64,000 nucleotides of DNA. Origin: an uncultured Pelagibacteraceae bacterium (GTDB lineage: Bacteria; Pseudomonadota; Alphaproteobacteria; Pelagibacterales; Pelagibacteraceae). Each line of letters begins with the position of its first letter. Positions within the stretch are counted from its first letter, which is position 1. The translations under genes were made by a program, and so were the position numbers. Of this stretch, positions 35,632 to 43,051 are shown one piece after another. Location of the stretch: contig CACKFY010000001.1 in assembly GCA_902599495.1 (NCBI GenBank), positions 1 to 64,000 on the forward strand. The letters are read 5' to 3'. The notes below the pieces were generated by a model. It made no database searches, was not told the origin of the DNA, and saw only the letters and a program-made list of their open reading frames with translations.

Positions 35632-35886
35632 TTAGCTGGGGATTACAGAAACAAAAGTTCTGTTAAGTTTAGATTTTTTAAATTTTACTTTTCCTTTTAT
35701 CAATGAATAAATCGAGTGATCTTTACCCATGCCAACATTATCACCTGGATGAATTTTGGTTCCCCTTTGTCTTACTATAATATTTCCTGGAATTACTTGT
35801 TGATCACCGTATCTTTTAACTCCTAACCTTCGGCCTTTACTATCTCGTCCGTTACGTGATGATCCACCTGCTTTTTTTGTTGCCAT
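35632..35886 (-). CDS. rpmA: 50S ribosomal protein L27
   Basis: The 84-residue bL27: [42 protein letters not shown], then [19 protein letters not shown]. The N-terminal tail reaches the peptidyl-transferase centre in the family; no Firmicute-type cleavable extension is present. It starts 8 bp after rplU. Confidence 0.97.
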   Translation of the reverse strand: MATKKAGGSSRNGRDSKGRRLGVKRYGDQQVIPGNIIVRQRGTKIHPGDNVGMGKDHSIYSLIKGKVKFKKSKLNRTFVSVIPS

Positions 35887-35894
35887 TTAATTCC

Positions 35895-36302
35895 CTATTT
35901 TTTTAATGTTTTTTTTATATCTTTTTTTTTATCTTTTACAGCTTTCTTTTTTTCTACTATCTTAGCTTCATCTATAATTTTTCCACCTTTAGCCAAAATT
36001 TTCGTAATTTGAATTTTAGAGTGCTGTTGTCTATGACCATTTTTTTTTCTAGAGTTTTTTCTTCTTCTTTTATGAAAAACTAATATTGTTCTATCTTTTA
36101 CATTATCTAGAAGTTTAGCTTCAACTGTAGCTCCCTCTACACTAGGATTTCCAATTTCAGTGCTTTTATTATCATTTAAAAGTAAAACATTTTTAAATTT
36201 AATAGTTTCACCTTTTTTAGCATTGAGTTTCTCTATTTCTAGAATTTTACTAGTAGAGACTTTGTACTGTTTTCCACCTGTTTCAATTATTGCAAATGAC
36301 AT
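35895..36302 (-). CDS. rplU: 50S ribosomal protein L21 with basic tail
   Basis: bL21 core in the first 100 residues: FAIIETGGKQYKVSTSKILEIEKL, VLLLNDNKSTEIGNPSVEGATVEA, and VFHKRRRKNSRKKNGHRQQHSKIQITKI. About 30 further residues form a lysine-rich tail (KKKAVKDKKKDIKKTLKK at the end), longer than the usual 103-residue protein. First gene of the operon, with a promoter 20-55 bp upstream. Confidence 0.95.
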   Translation of the reverse strand: MSFAIIETGGKQYKVSTSKILEIEKLNAKKGETIKFKNVLLLNDNKSTEIGNPSVEGATVEAKLLDNVKDRTILVFHKRRRKNSRKKNGHRQQHSKIQITKILAKGGKIIDEAKIVEKKKAVKDKKKDIKKTLKK

Positions 36303-36328
36303 AAAATTTATTTTTTAAGTTTCCACGC

Positions 36329-36356
36329 AATATAGCCTTCAATTTTATCAAGTCAA
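36329..36356 (-). promoter_or_regulatory. Sigma-70-type promoter of the rplU operon
   Basis: On the minus strand TTGACT (36356-36351) is separated by 16 bp from TATATT (36334-36329); each hexamer matches consensus at 5 of 6 positions. The predicted start site near 36322 leaves a leader of about 20 nt before the rplU ATG at 36302. It would drive the ten-gene operon ending at rppH. It lies in the 65-bp gap after gloB. Confidence 0.6.
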
Positions 36357-36367
36357 GAATATTGAGG

Positions 36368-37126
36368 TTAAAATGTGTCCTTTAAATCTCGCAATTTAGT
36401 AAAAACTTCTTGATCTGTAGCATCTTTAAGATTTAAGGCTCGTTTAATGACATTATCATTACATCTTAAAAAAATATTGGTTTTTAATTCATCACTAATA
36501 GAGGTCGGTATAGTTGGTAAATTACTATCTAATTTTAATTTAATTTCAGCAGATTTTTCTTTTAGTCTGGCATTGTCAGGATCATATTTTAAACAAAAAT
36601 CTAAATTTGTTTTTGTATATTCGTGTCCACAATATACTTTGGTTTCAGGCGGAAGAATTTTAAGTTTATTTAATGAGTTGAGCATGTCATCGTGGGTGCC
36701 CTCAAAAACTCTTCCGCATCCTAAAGAAAATAGAGTATCCCCAGTAAATATAGTTTTTTCATTCTCAAAATAAAAAGCAATATGACCTTTGGTATGACCA
36801 GGAATAAAAATCACTCTAAAATTTAAATTTCCAATTTTATAACTTTGATTTTTTTTTAATGTTATATCAATTCCAGGAATACGCTCTTTATCACCATCAA
36901 ATCCTAAAATTCTTGAATTATATTTATTTTTAAGTTGAATGTTTCCATCGACATGATCGGCATGATGATGGGTATTTAGTATATAATCCAATTTTTTATA
37001 TTTACTAATTTCTTTTTCACATGAACTAAATTCTGATGGATCGACTATTGACACTGTATTAGTCTCTTTCTCATAAATTAAGTAACTATAATTATCATTT
37101 AAACATTTAATTATTTCTATTTTCAT
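36368..37126 (-). CDS. gloB: Hydroxyacylglutathione hydrolase (glyoxalase II)
   Basis: Metallo-beta-lactamase fold hydrolysing S-lactoylglutathione. The metal site reads LNTHHHADHVDGNIQL near residue 54, with IPGHTKGHIAFYF, FTGDTLFSLGCGRVFEGT and YCGHEYTKTNLDF following, and the C-terminal NIFLRCNDNVI domain present. I use ATG 37126 (MKIEIIKCL), directly after the metW stop; the TTG three codons earlier overlaps metW. Confidence 0.93.
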   Translation of the reverse strand: MKIEIIKCLNDNYSYLIYEKETNTVSIVDPSEFSSCEKEISKYKKLDYILNTHHHADHVDGNIQLKNKYNSRILGFDGDKERIPGIDITLKKNQSYKIGNLNFRVIFIPGHTKGHIAFYFENEKTIFTGDTLFSLGCGRVFEGTHDDMLNSLNKLKILPPETKVYCGHEYTKTNLDFCLKYDPDNARLKEKSAEIKLKLDSNLPTIPTSISDELKTNIFLRCNDNVIKRALNLKDATDQEVFTKLRDLKDTF

Positions 37127-37127
37127 T

Positions 37128-37721
37128 TTATCCAATTAAAAAAATTCCTAATTTTGAAAAAAGATTTTTTATTTCTAAATTACTTCTTTTGATCAGAGAA
37201 GTATGGTCTTCATTAACTCCAACAACTTTTTTAATATTTATATTTTTCTCATCGCAAAAATTAAAAAGATCTTTAATTGTACACATATGTAAATTAGGTG
37301 TATTGTACCAAGTATTAGGTAAAGTTTTAGTAACTGGCATTTTTCCAAAAAATAAAAGTTTTGTTCTAACTTTCCAATATCCGAAATTAGGAATAGAAAT
37401 TATTACCGATTTTCCAATTCTTAAAAGTTCTTTCAGTACTTTTTCAGGATTATAAAAAGCCTGTAACGTTTGACTAAGAACTACATAATCAAAAGATTGA
37501 TCGGGAAATTGATGAAGTTCTGTCTCAGCATTCCCTTGAATAACTGGTAATCCCTTATGAATACATTGTTGAACATTATCTTGATTAAGCTCTAATCCTC
37601 GAACCTCAATATTTTTTTCTTTTTCTAGCAAATTCATTAGTGAACCATCACCACAACCTACGTCTAATACTCTAGTATTGTTTGGAATTAATTCTGTAAT
37701 TACTTTAAATTCTTTTTTCAT
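37128..37721 (-). CDS. metW: MetW, homoserine O-acyltransferase partner
   Basis: Class I methyltransferase-like protein (VLDVGCGDGSLMNLLE near residue 20; NFGYWKVRTKLLFFGKMPVTKTLPNTWYNTPNLHMCTIKDLFNFC). The NTWYNTPNLHMCT block is a MetW hallmark. In proteobacteria MetW acts with MetX in making O-acylhomoserine. I choose ATG 37721 because family members start just before the K-x4-I-x4-P-x2-x2-VLD pattern; ATG 37736 is an alternative. It overlaps the metX end in either case. Confidence 0.92.
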   Translation of the reverse strand: MKKEFKVITELIPNNTRVLDVGCGDGSLMNLLEKEKNIEVRGLELNQDNVQQCIHKGLPVIQGNAETELHQFPDQSFDYVVLSQTLQAFYNPEKVLKELLRIGKSVIISIPNFGYWKVRTKLLFFGKMPVTKTLPNTWYNTPNLHMCTIKDLFNFCDEKNINIKKVVGVNEDHTSLIKRSNLEIKNLFSKLGIFLIG

Positions 37722-38844
37722 TTTTAAATTTATCATGCATTGAGTCTATAAAACTTTTAAGTGTTTTTAAAAATTCTGGTACATTTAACAAAAATGAATC
37801 ATGCCCTTTGTCCGTAATAATCTCTGAGAATGAAACATCTGCACCTGATGAGTTTAAAGCTATAACAATATCTTTATTTTCCTTCGTTGTGTAAAGCCAA
37901 TCAGAGGAGAAAGATATTATCAAAAATTTGGTTTTTTGAGTCTTAAAGGCCTCAACCAAACCCCCTTTAAATTGCTTTGAAAGATCAAAATAATCCATTG
38001 CTCTAGATATGTATAAAACTGAGTTAGCATCAAATCTTTCTACGAATGCATAGCCTTGATGTCTTAAATAACTTTCAACTTGAAAGTCTGCATTAAAGCT
38101 AAATTCGTAATCAGCTTTCTCCTGTAATTTTCTTCCAAATTTTTCTTGCATACCTTTTTCTGATAAATAACTAATATGTCCAACCATCCTTGCTACTGCC
38201 AATCCATTTTTTGGCTGAACATTCTTTAAAAAATACTTACCCTTATCCCAGACGGGGTCAGCCATTATGGCTTGACGCGCTAATTCATTTAAAGCAATAT
38301 TTTGTGCGCTATGACTTGAGCTACAAGCAATCGGAATAGCTGAAAAAGTTTTATCTGGAAAAGTTGCACAGAACTGTAAAAGTTGCATACCACCCATTGA
38401 CCCGCCAGTTGCACATAAAAGCTTTTTAATTCCAAGGTATTCTAGCAAAGTCTCCTGTGCTCTAACCATGTCTTTAATTGTAATTACAGGAAAATCTAAT
38501 CCATAAGGTTGTTTAGTTTCAGGATTTATATCTCTTGGTCCTAATGAGCCCATACAGCCACCAATTACATTAGCACAAATTACGAAATATTTATTTGTAT
38601 CTATAGCTTTACCTGGACCAACAGCTGTAACCCACCAACCCTCTTTATTAGTTATAGGATTTGTTCCTGTAACAAATTGATCACCAGTCAACGCGTGAAA
38701 AACCAAAACAGCATTGTCTTTATTTTCATTCAATTTTCCATAAGTTTCATAGGCAAGCGGAAAATTATTGATCGTTTTTCCACAATCTAGCTTTAGTGGC
38801 TTCGATATTACAAGTTTTTTAATATTTTCAGTTTTACTATTCAT
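37705..38844 (-). CDS. metX: Homoserine O-acetyl/succinyltransferase
   Basis: Alpha/beta hydrolase acylating homoserine, the committed step of methionine synthesis. It shows NAVLVFHALTGDQFVTG near residue 48 (oxyanion region), the nucleophile in CATGGSMGGMQLLQF, and the C-terminal His in ITDKGHDSFLLN. I start at ATG 38844 (MNSKTENIKK). An in-frame ATG at 38874 would force the leader to be read through the terminator hairpin and sits flush against AGGAGG, too close to use it. Expression is controlled by the SAM-II element upstream. Confidence 0.93.
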   Translation of the reverse strand: MNSKTENIKKLVISKPLKLDCGKTINNFPLAYETYGKLNENKDNAVLVFHALTGDQFVTGTNPITNKEGWWVTAVGPGKAIDTNKYFVICANVIGGCMGSLGPRDINPETKQPYGLDFPVITIKDMVRAQETLLEYLGIKKLLCATGGSMGGMQLLQFCATFPDKTFSAIPIACSSSHSAQNIALNELARQAIMADPVWDKGKYFLKNVQPKNGLAVARMVGHISYLSEKGMQEKFGRKLQEKADYEFSFNADFQVESYLRHQGYAFVERFDANSVLYISRAMDYFDLSKQFKGGLVEAFKTQKTKFLIISFSSDWLYTTKENKDIVIALNSSGADVSFSEIITDKGHDSFLLNVPEFLKTLKSFIDSMHDKFKNEKRI

Positions 38845-38846
38845 CC

Positions 38847-38872
38847 AAAAAAAAAGCCCAGCTAAACTGGGC
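38847..38872 (-). terminator. Attenuator terminator of the metX riboswitch
   Basis: On the minus strand GCCCAG (38872-38867), loop UUUAG, CUGGGC (38861-38856), then nine U (38855-38847), ending 3 bp before the metX ATG. This is a complete intrinsic terminator inside a leader of under 90 nt. Eight bases spanning its 5' arm, loop and 3' arm (38867-38860, GUUUAGCU) are perfectly complementary to AGCUAAAC in the aptamer (38888-38881), so aptamer and terminator on one side, and an antiterminator helix on the other, exclude each other. Confidence 0.85.
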
Positions 38873-38874
38873 AT

Positions 38875-38930
38875 CCTCCTGTTTAGCTACATTTATAAAG
38901 CGCCTGCAATTTGGTTAAATCGGCGCCTTT
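38875..38930 (-). promoter_or_regulatory. SAM-II riboswitch aptamer
   Basis: The minus-strand leader contains the SAM-II conserved blocks in order: GGCGCC then GAUUUAACC, then UUGCAGGCGC closing the P1 stem, then AUAAAUGUAGCUAAAC and the purine-rich AGGAGG at the 3' end (38880-38875), which in this class forms the pseudoknot. SAM-II elements regulate metX and related genes in alphaproteobacteria and bind S-adenosylmethionine. The aptamer starts within a few nucleotides of the predicted transcription start. The match is by eye to the known consensus. Confidence 0.93.
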
Positions 38931-38936
38931 CGAGAA

Positions 38937-38965
38937 TTAATACTAAATAGTCGTAAACTTGTCAA
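38937..38965 (-). promoter_or_regulatory. Promoter of the metX leader
   Basis: Minus strand: perfect TTGACA at 38965-38960, 17-bp spacer, TATTAA at 38942-38937. The predicted start is near 38930, exactly at the 5' edge of the SAM-II aptamer. Opposite-strand hisC begins at 39023, so this 180-bp region holds the metX control and whatever drives hisC; I see no clear promoter for hisC. Confidence 0.65.
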
Positions 38966-39022
38966 ATTCATATGCAATGAAACTAGCATTACTATAGCTT
39001 TTTATATATTAACTAAAATAAA

Positions 39023-40099
39023 ATGAATTTGCCAAAGCCAAAAAAAATTAATGCCGAAAAGTACGTAGCTGGATTAAGTTTATTTAAGCAGAAAGCAGCA
39101 AAAATCAAACTTTCAGCAAATGAGTCTGCGCTAGGTCCTAGTCCAAGGGCAATAAAAGAGTTCAATAAAGTGTCAAAAAATTTAAAAAGGTATCCTGACT
39201 CAGACGGTATTTTTCTTAGAAATGTTTTAGCTAAAAAGTTTAAACTTGATCCTAAGAGAATTATACTTGGATCAGGTTCTGATCAGATATTTGAGTTAAT
39301 ATGTAAATCATTTCTTAATAAAAATGACGAGGTAATTGTCCCTGAGTTTAGTTTTATAATTTACAGAATTTATAGTAAAATTTATGGAGCAAGAATTAAA
39401 TATGCTAAAGAACAAAACTTTAGAGTTTCTATTTCAAATATTCTTTCTAAGGTTACTAAAAAAACAAAAGTTGTATTTTTGGCCAACCCGAATAACCCGA
39501 CTGGAACCATTATTAGTAAAAAAGAATTATTAAATTTAAGAAAGAAATTAAGAAGCAATATATTGCTGGTAGTTGATGACGCTTACTTTGAATACGTAAA
39601 TAATAAAAATTATTTACCTGGTATGAAATTATTCCAAAATTCTAAAAATGTTATAGTCACAAGAACATTTTCAAAAATTTATGGTCTTGCTGGACTAAGA
39701 GTTGGGTGGGGATATGGTCCTAAAAATTTGATATACGCGTTAAACCAAGTAAAGCCGCCTTTTAATATTAATAGAGCTGCTTTATTTGCTGCAGTAGAGT
39801 CGATCAAAGATATTAAGTGGTTAAATAAAGAAATAAAACACGTTAATAAATGGACTAAAACTTTTTATAAAATTTTCAAAAATTTAGGTATAGAAACAAA
39901 TTTTAGCTATGGAAATTTTTTACTAGTAAACTTTGATAAAATAAGAAAAAATTCAAAAAAAATTTTTTTAAAACTTGCTAAAAGTGGAATACTAGTTAGA
40001 AAAATGGAAGTGTATAAAATTAAAAATTCTTTAAGAATTACAATTGGAAACAACTCTGAGAATAAAAAATTTATTAAGATTATTAGAAGGATAATTTAA
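39023..40099 (+). CDS. hisC: Histidinol-phosphate aminotransferase
   Basis: PLP aminotransferase of 358 residues. It shows KLSANESALGPSPRAIKEF near residue 30, GSGSDQIFELICKSFLNKNDEV, FLANPNNPTGT near 155, VVDDAYFEY, and the PLP lysine in TRTFSKIYGLAGLRVGWGYG near 218. This form often also uses aromatic substrates, which would fit the prephenate/arogenate dehydrogenase overlapping its stop codon by one base; the pairing is common in alphaproteobacteria. Confidence 0.9.
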   Translation: MNLPKPKKINAEKYVAGLSLFKQKAAKIKLSANESALGPSPRAIKEFNKVSKNLKRYPDSDGIFLRNVLAKKFKLDPKRIILGSGSDQIFELICKSFLNKNDEVIVPEFSFIIYRIYSKIYGARIKYAKEQNFRVSISNILSKVTKKTKVVFLANPNNPTGTIISKKELLNLRKKLRSNILLVVDDAYFEYVNNKNYLPGMKLFQNSKNVIVTRTFSKIYGLAGLRVGWGYGPKNLIYALNQVKPPFNINRAALFAAVESIKDIKWLNKEIKHVNKWTKTFYKIFKNLGIETNFSYGNFLLVNFDKIRKNSKKIFLKLAKSGILVRKMEVYKIKNSLRITIGNNSENKKFIKIIRRII

Positions 40100-41004
40100 T
40101 GTTCGAAAAAATAACGATTATTGGATGTGGTTTAATAGGATCTTCAATTCTTAGAATTATTAATAATAATAAAATCAGTAATTCAGTTACAGTTTTTGAT
40201 AAATCAAAGGATGTTGTCGAAATAATTAAAAAAGAAAATTTGTGCAGCGATTTAGCAAAAGATATCAAAACTGCGGTCAAAGATTCTGATCTAGTAATTC
40301 TTTCAATTCCCTTAAGTTCATATAAAGAAGTTTTATTGTCTGCAAAAGATTCTTTTAAAAATGGCGCTATAATTACTGATACTGGTTCGGTTAAAAAAGA
40401 GGTGAATAAGGTATTTGAAAATTTTAATTTAAAAAATGTTTTTTGGATACCATCCCATCCCATTGCTGGAACAGAGGAAAGCGGTCCATCTGCAGGTTTT
40501 AAAGATTTATTCAAAAATAGGTGGACAATTATTTGTGAAGATAAAAATCCAAAAAAAGAAAAAATTGAAAAATTAAAAAAATTCTGGGAATTTTTAGGAA
40601 GCAAGGTAAAATTAATGAGTGTAGATGAACATGACCATATACTTGCACTTACAAGTCATTTGCCTCATGCTGTTGCTTACAATATTGTAAAAACAGCAAT
40701 TAATACAGATGAAAAATTCAAAGATGAAATAATTAAATATAGCGCTGGAGGTTTAAGAGATTTTACACGTATTGCATCTTCAGATCCTTTAATGTGGCGG
40801 GACATTTTTATTGATAATAGTGAGAATATAATAAAGATTTTAGATAAATTCTCAAAAAATATTGATGATTTTAAAAAGGCTATATCGGAAAAAAACAGTG
40901 ATAAACTTTTTAAAATATTTGCTTCTACTAAAAATGTTAGAAAAGAAATTATTAAAGCCGGCCAAGATGTTAAGTCCCCTGACTTTGGAAGAAAAAAAAA
41001 TTAA
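40099..41004 (+). CDS. Prephenate/arogenate dehydrogenase family protein
   Basis: N-terminal Rossmann motif ITIIGCGLIGSSILRII, ITDTGSVKKEV near residue 95, the substrate-site IPSHPIAGTEESGPSAGF near 117, and the helical C-terminal SHLPHAVAYNIV and SAGGLRDFTRIASSDPLMWRDI. The family makes 4-hydroxyphenylpyruvate or tyrosine with NAD(P). The 301 residues fit the TyrA/TyrC type with no chorismate-mutase or ACT domain. It ends 4 bp inside plsC, tail to tail. Confidence 0.92.
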   Translation: MFEKITIIGCGLIGSSILRIINNNKISNSVTVFDKSKDVVEIIKKENLCSDLAKDIKTAVKDSDLVILSIPLSSYKEVLLSAKDSFKNGAIITDTGSVKKEVNKVFENFNLKNVFWIPSHPIAGTEESGPSAGFKDLFKNRWTIICEDKNPKKEKIEKLKKFWEFLGSKVKLMSVDEHDHILALTSHLPHAVAYNIVKTAINTDEKFKDEIIKYSAGGLRDFTRIASSDPLMWRDIFIDNSENIIKILDKFSKNIDDFKKAISEKNSDKLFKIFASTKNVRKEIIKAGQDVKSPDFGRKKN

Positions 41005-41708
41005 TTTAAATTATCAATAGAAGAATAAATTTTTGTTTCTAAATCATTAATAAAAACATTTTTATCTTGTCCGGGCTCAATTGGTTCCAAGAAAGATATT
41101 TTAATATCATGATTATGCTTTAAAAAACTATTTTTTGGCCAAACTCTACCAGTATTTAAAGCCACTGGAACACAAGGCAAATTTAATGCCTCATATATTC
41201 TACCAGCACCTTTTTTAAATGGCAGCCTTTCTCCAAATTTTACTCTTGTTCCTTGAGGAAAAATTAATAAAGGTCTTTTGCTATTTTCAATAGTATTTTT
41301 GATTTTGTCAAAAAAACTCAAATTATCTTTTGTTGTTGTTTCTCTAACAATATCAATCGAACCAATTTTAATTAAGTACCAACCAAATAATGGAATTTTA
41401 AGAAGTTCTTTTTTAAGAATAAAAATAGGATATTGCAAAGGAGCTTGAAGTATAAATGTTTCAAGTAAAGATTGGTGTGCACTTGCAACAAAAAACTTTT
41501 CATTTTTTTTTAAATTTTCTAGGCCAGAAAAAATAACATTAACTCCCAATATAAATTTTAATAAAAATATAATTATATGAGCTAATATCTTTCCGCAGAT
41601 CAAAGTTGCTTTACTTGGTAAAATTAATGTTGGTATAGCTATGATAAAAACTAATATTAAAGTTAGATAAAATAATATTGTAAATAAGATCGATCTTATA
41701 AATTGCAT
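41001..41708 (-). CDS. plsC: 1-acyl-sn-glycerol-3-phosphate acyltransferase
   Basis: Membrane acyltransferase of phospholipid synthesis, 235 residues. Two N-terminal hydrophobic segments precede the catalytic block VASAHQSLLETFIL near residue 75: here HX4E stands in place of the classic HX4D, a variant known in proteobacterial PlsC. LLIFPQGTRVKFGE is the acceptor-binding motif, then VPVALNTGRVWPKNSF. It begins 2 bp after lysA. Confidence 0.9.
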   Translation of the reverse strand: MQFIRSILFTILFYLTLILVFIIAIPTLILPSKATLICGKILAHIIIFLLKFILGVNVIFSGLENLKKNEKFFVASAHQSLLETFILQAPLQYPIFILKKELLKIPLFGWYLIKIGSIDIVRETTTKDNLSFFDKIKNTIENSKRPLLIFPQGTRVKFGERLPFKKGAGRIYEALNLPCVPVALNTGRVWPKNSFLKHNHDIKISFLEPIEPGQDKNVFINDLETKIYSSIDNLN

Positions 41709-41710
41709 TA

Positions 41711-42937
41711 TTAGTTGAGTAAACTATTTATATCTTGTTTTTTTCTAATTACTCTAGCTTTAGTTTTATTTATAATTATTTCAGCTATCAAAGGTTTAGT
41801 ATTATAATTTGAAGACAAAGAAGCTCCATAAGCTCCTACATCCAATATAGCTACGTGATCAGATTGATTGAGCTTTTGATATTTATTATATTTTATAAAT
41901 TTACAAGTTGTTTCACATATTGGACCAACAAATTCTAAAGGTCCTTTAATTTTTTTACTATTCTTAATAATTGGAATTATATTATGAACAGCGTCATAAA
42001 GTGCGGCTCTCATGAAATCATTCATACCAGCATTTAATATTGCAAATGTTTTATTTGACCCTTTTTTTAAATATTGAACTTTGGCTACCAAAATCGCAGC
42101 GTTACCTACAATTGCTCGACCAGGTTCGAAAATAATATTACAATTATATTTTTTTTTAAATTTTACTACTAAATTTGAATAGTTTTTTAAATTTATTTTT
42201 TTATCATTTTTCTTATAAGCAATACCAAATCCTCCACCTAGATCTACATACTTGAAATTAATTTTTGTTCTTTTAATTATTTCCTCTAATACTTTTAAAG
42301 TTTTCTTAAAAGGATTTTCACTTAATATCTGGCTTCCGATGTGTACACTTATTGCATTAAGTTTTAAATTTTTAAATTTCTTAATGTTCAAACAAAATGA
42401 AATTAAACTTGCTTTTGAAAGGCCAAATTTATCTTCTGCCTTGCCAGTAGAAATTTTTTTATGTGTAGGAGCATTGATGTCAGGATTTAATCTAATACCA
42501 ATAGTTATTTTTTTTTTTAATTTACTTGCAATTTTATTAATTAATATAGCTTCATTTTCTGACTCTACATTTATTAGTAAAATATTTTTTTTAATAGCCA
42601 GCCTTATTTCTTCCTCTGTTTTACCTACACCAGAGAAAACTATTTTATTAGGTTTTATACCAGATTTAATTACCTTGAGTAACTCTCCTCCTGATACAAC
42701 ATCTGCACCTGATCCCATTTTTTTTAAAACTTTTAAAATTTGGATATTTGAATTTGCTTTTACTGAAAAACAAATTAATGGATTAGATTTTTTGAAATTA
42801 CTCGAAAACGATTTATAATTTTTAATAATATTACTTTCAGAATAAAGGTAAAATGGAGTATTAAATTTTGAAGCAAGTTTTCTTACCGAAACATTCTCTA
42901 CAAATAGATTATTATTTTTATATCCTATATAAGACAT
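41711..42937 (-). CDS. lysA: Diaminopimelate decarboxylase
   Basis: Last step of lysine synthesis, PLP-dependent. Alanine-racemase-like barrel with the PLP Lys in LICFSVKANSNIQIL near residue 58, GSGADVVSGGEL, ISVHIGSQI, YVDLGGGFGIAYK and FEPGRAIVGNAAILV; the C-terminal domain has the substrate Cys in GPICETTCKF near 340. The 408 residues are normal. Together with argH and the small lipoprotein it forms the alphaproteobacterial argH-lptM-lysA run. Confidence 0.95.
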   Translation of the reverse strand: MSYIGYKNNNLFVENVSVRKLASKFNTPFYLYSESNIIKNYKSFSSNFKKSNPLICFSVKANSNIQILKVLKKMGSGADVVSGGELLKVIKSGIKPNKIVFSGVGKTEEEIRLAIKKNILLINVESENEAILINKIASKLKKKITIGIRLNPDINAPTHKKISTGKAEDKFGLSKASLISFCLNIKKFKNLKLNAISVHIGSQILSENPFKKTLKVLEEIIKRTKINFKYVDLGGGFGIAYKKNDKKINLKNYSNLVVKFKKKYNCNIIFEPGRAIVGNAAILVAKVQYLKKGSNKTFAILNAGMNDFMRAALYDAVHNIIPIIKNSKKIKGPLEFVGPICETTCKFIKYNKYQKLNQSDHVAILDVGAYGASLSSNYNTKPLIAEIIINKTKARVIRKKQDINSLLN

Positions 42938-42940
42938 ATT

Positions 42941-43051
42941 TTAAATTATTTTTGTAAAACTATTAACGGATCCTTGATACTGGGGATCGGATTTTTTTCC
43001 ACATGATCCCAATATAAAAATTAATATTATTAGAGTTATTAAAAATTTCAT
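42941..43051 (-). CDS. lptM: Small LptM/LppL-like lipoprotein
   Basis: A 36-residue ORF whose ATG overlaps the argH TGA and which ends 3 bp before the lysA ATG. The N-terminus is a hydrophobic signal (MKFLITLIILIFILGSC) ending in a lipobox LGSC with Cys17, followed by GKKSDPQYQGS. A lipidated CGKKxxx stub between argH and lysA is the position and pattern of LppL, related to E. coli LptM (YifL), which assists LptD maturation in LPS export. That function is transferred from the family. Confidence 0.88.
   Translation of the reverse strand: MKFLITLIILIFILGSCGKKSDPQYQGSVNSFTKII

Noticed and set aside
38844-38874. Upstream in-frame start for metX at 38874
   Set aside because: This stretch encodes the terminator hairpin and U-run, and the AGGAGG touches the ATG with no spacing; the 38844 start better matches the family N-terminus.
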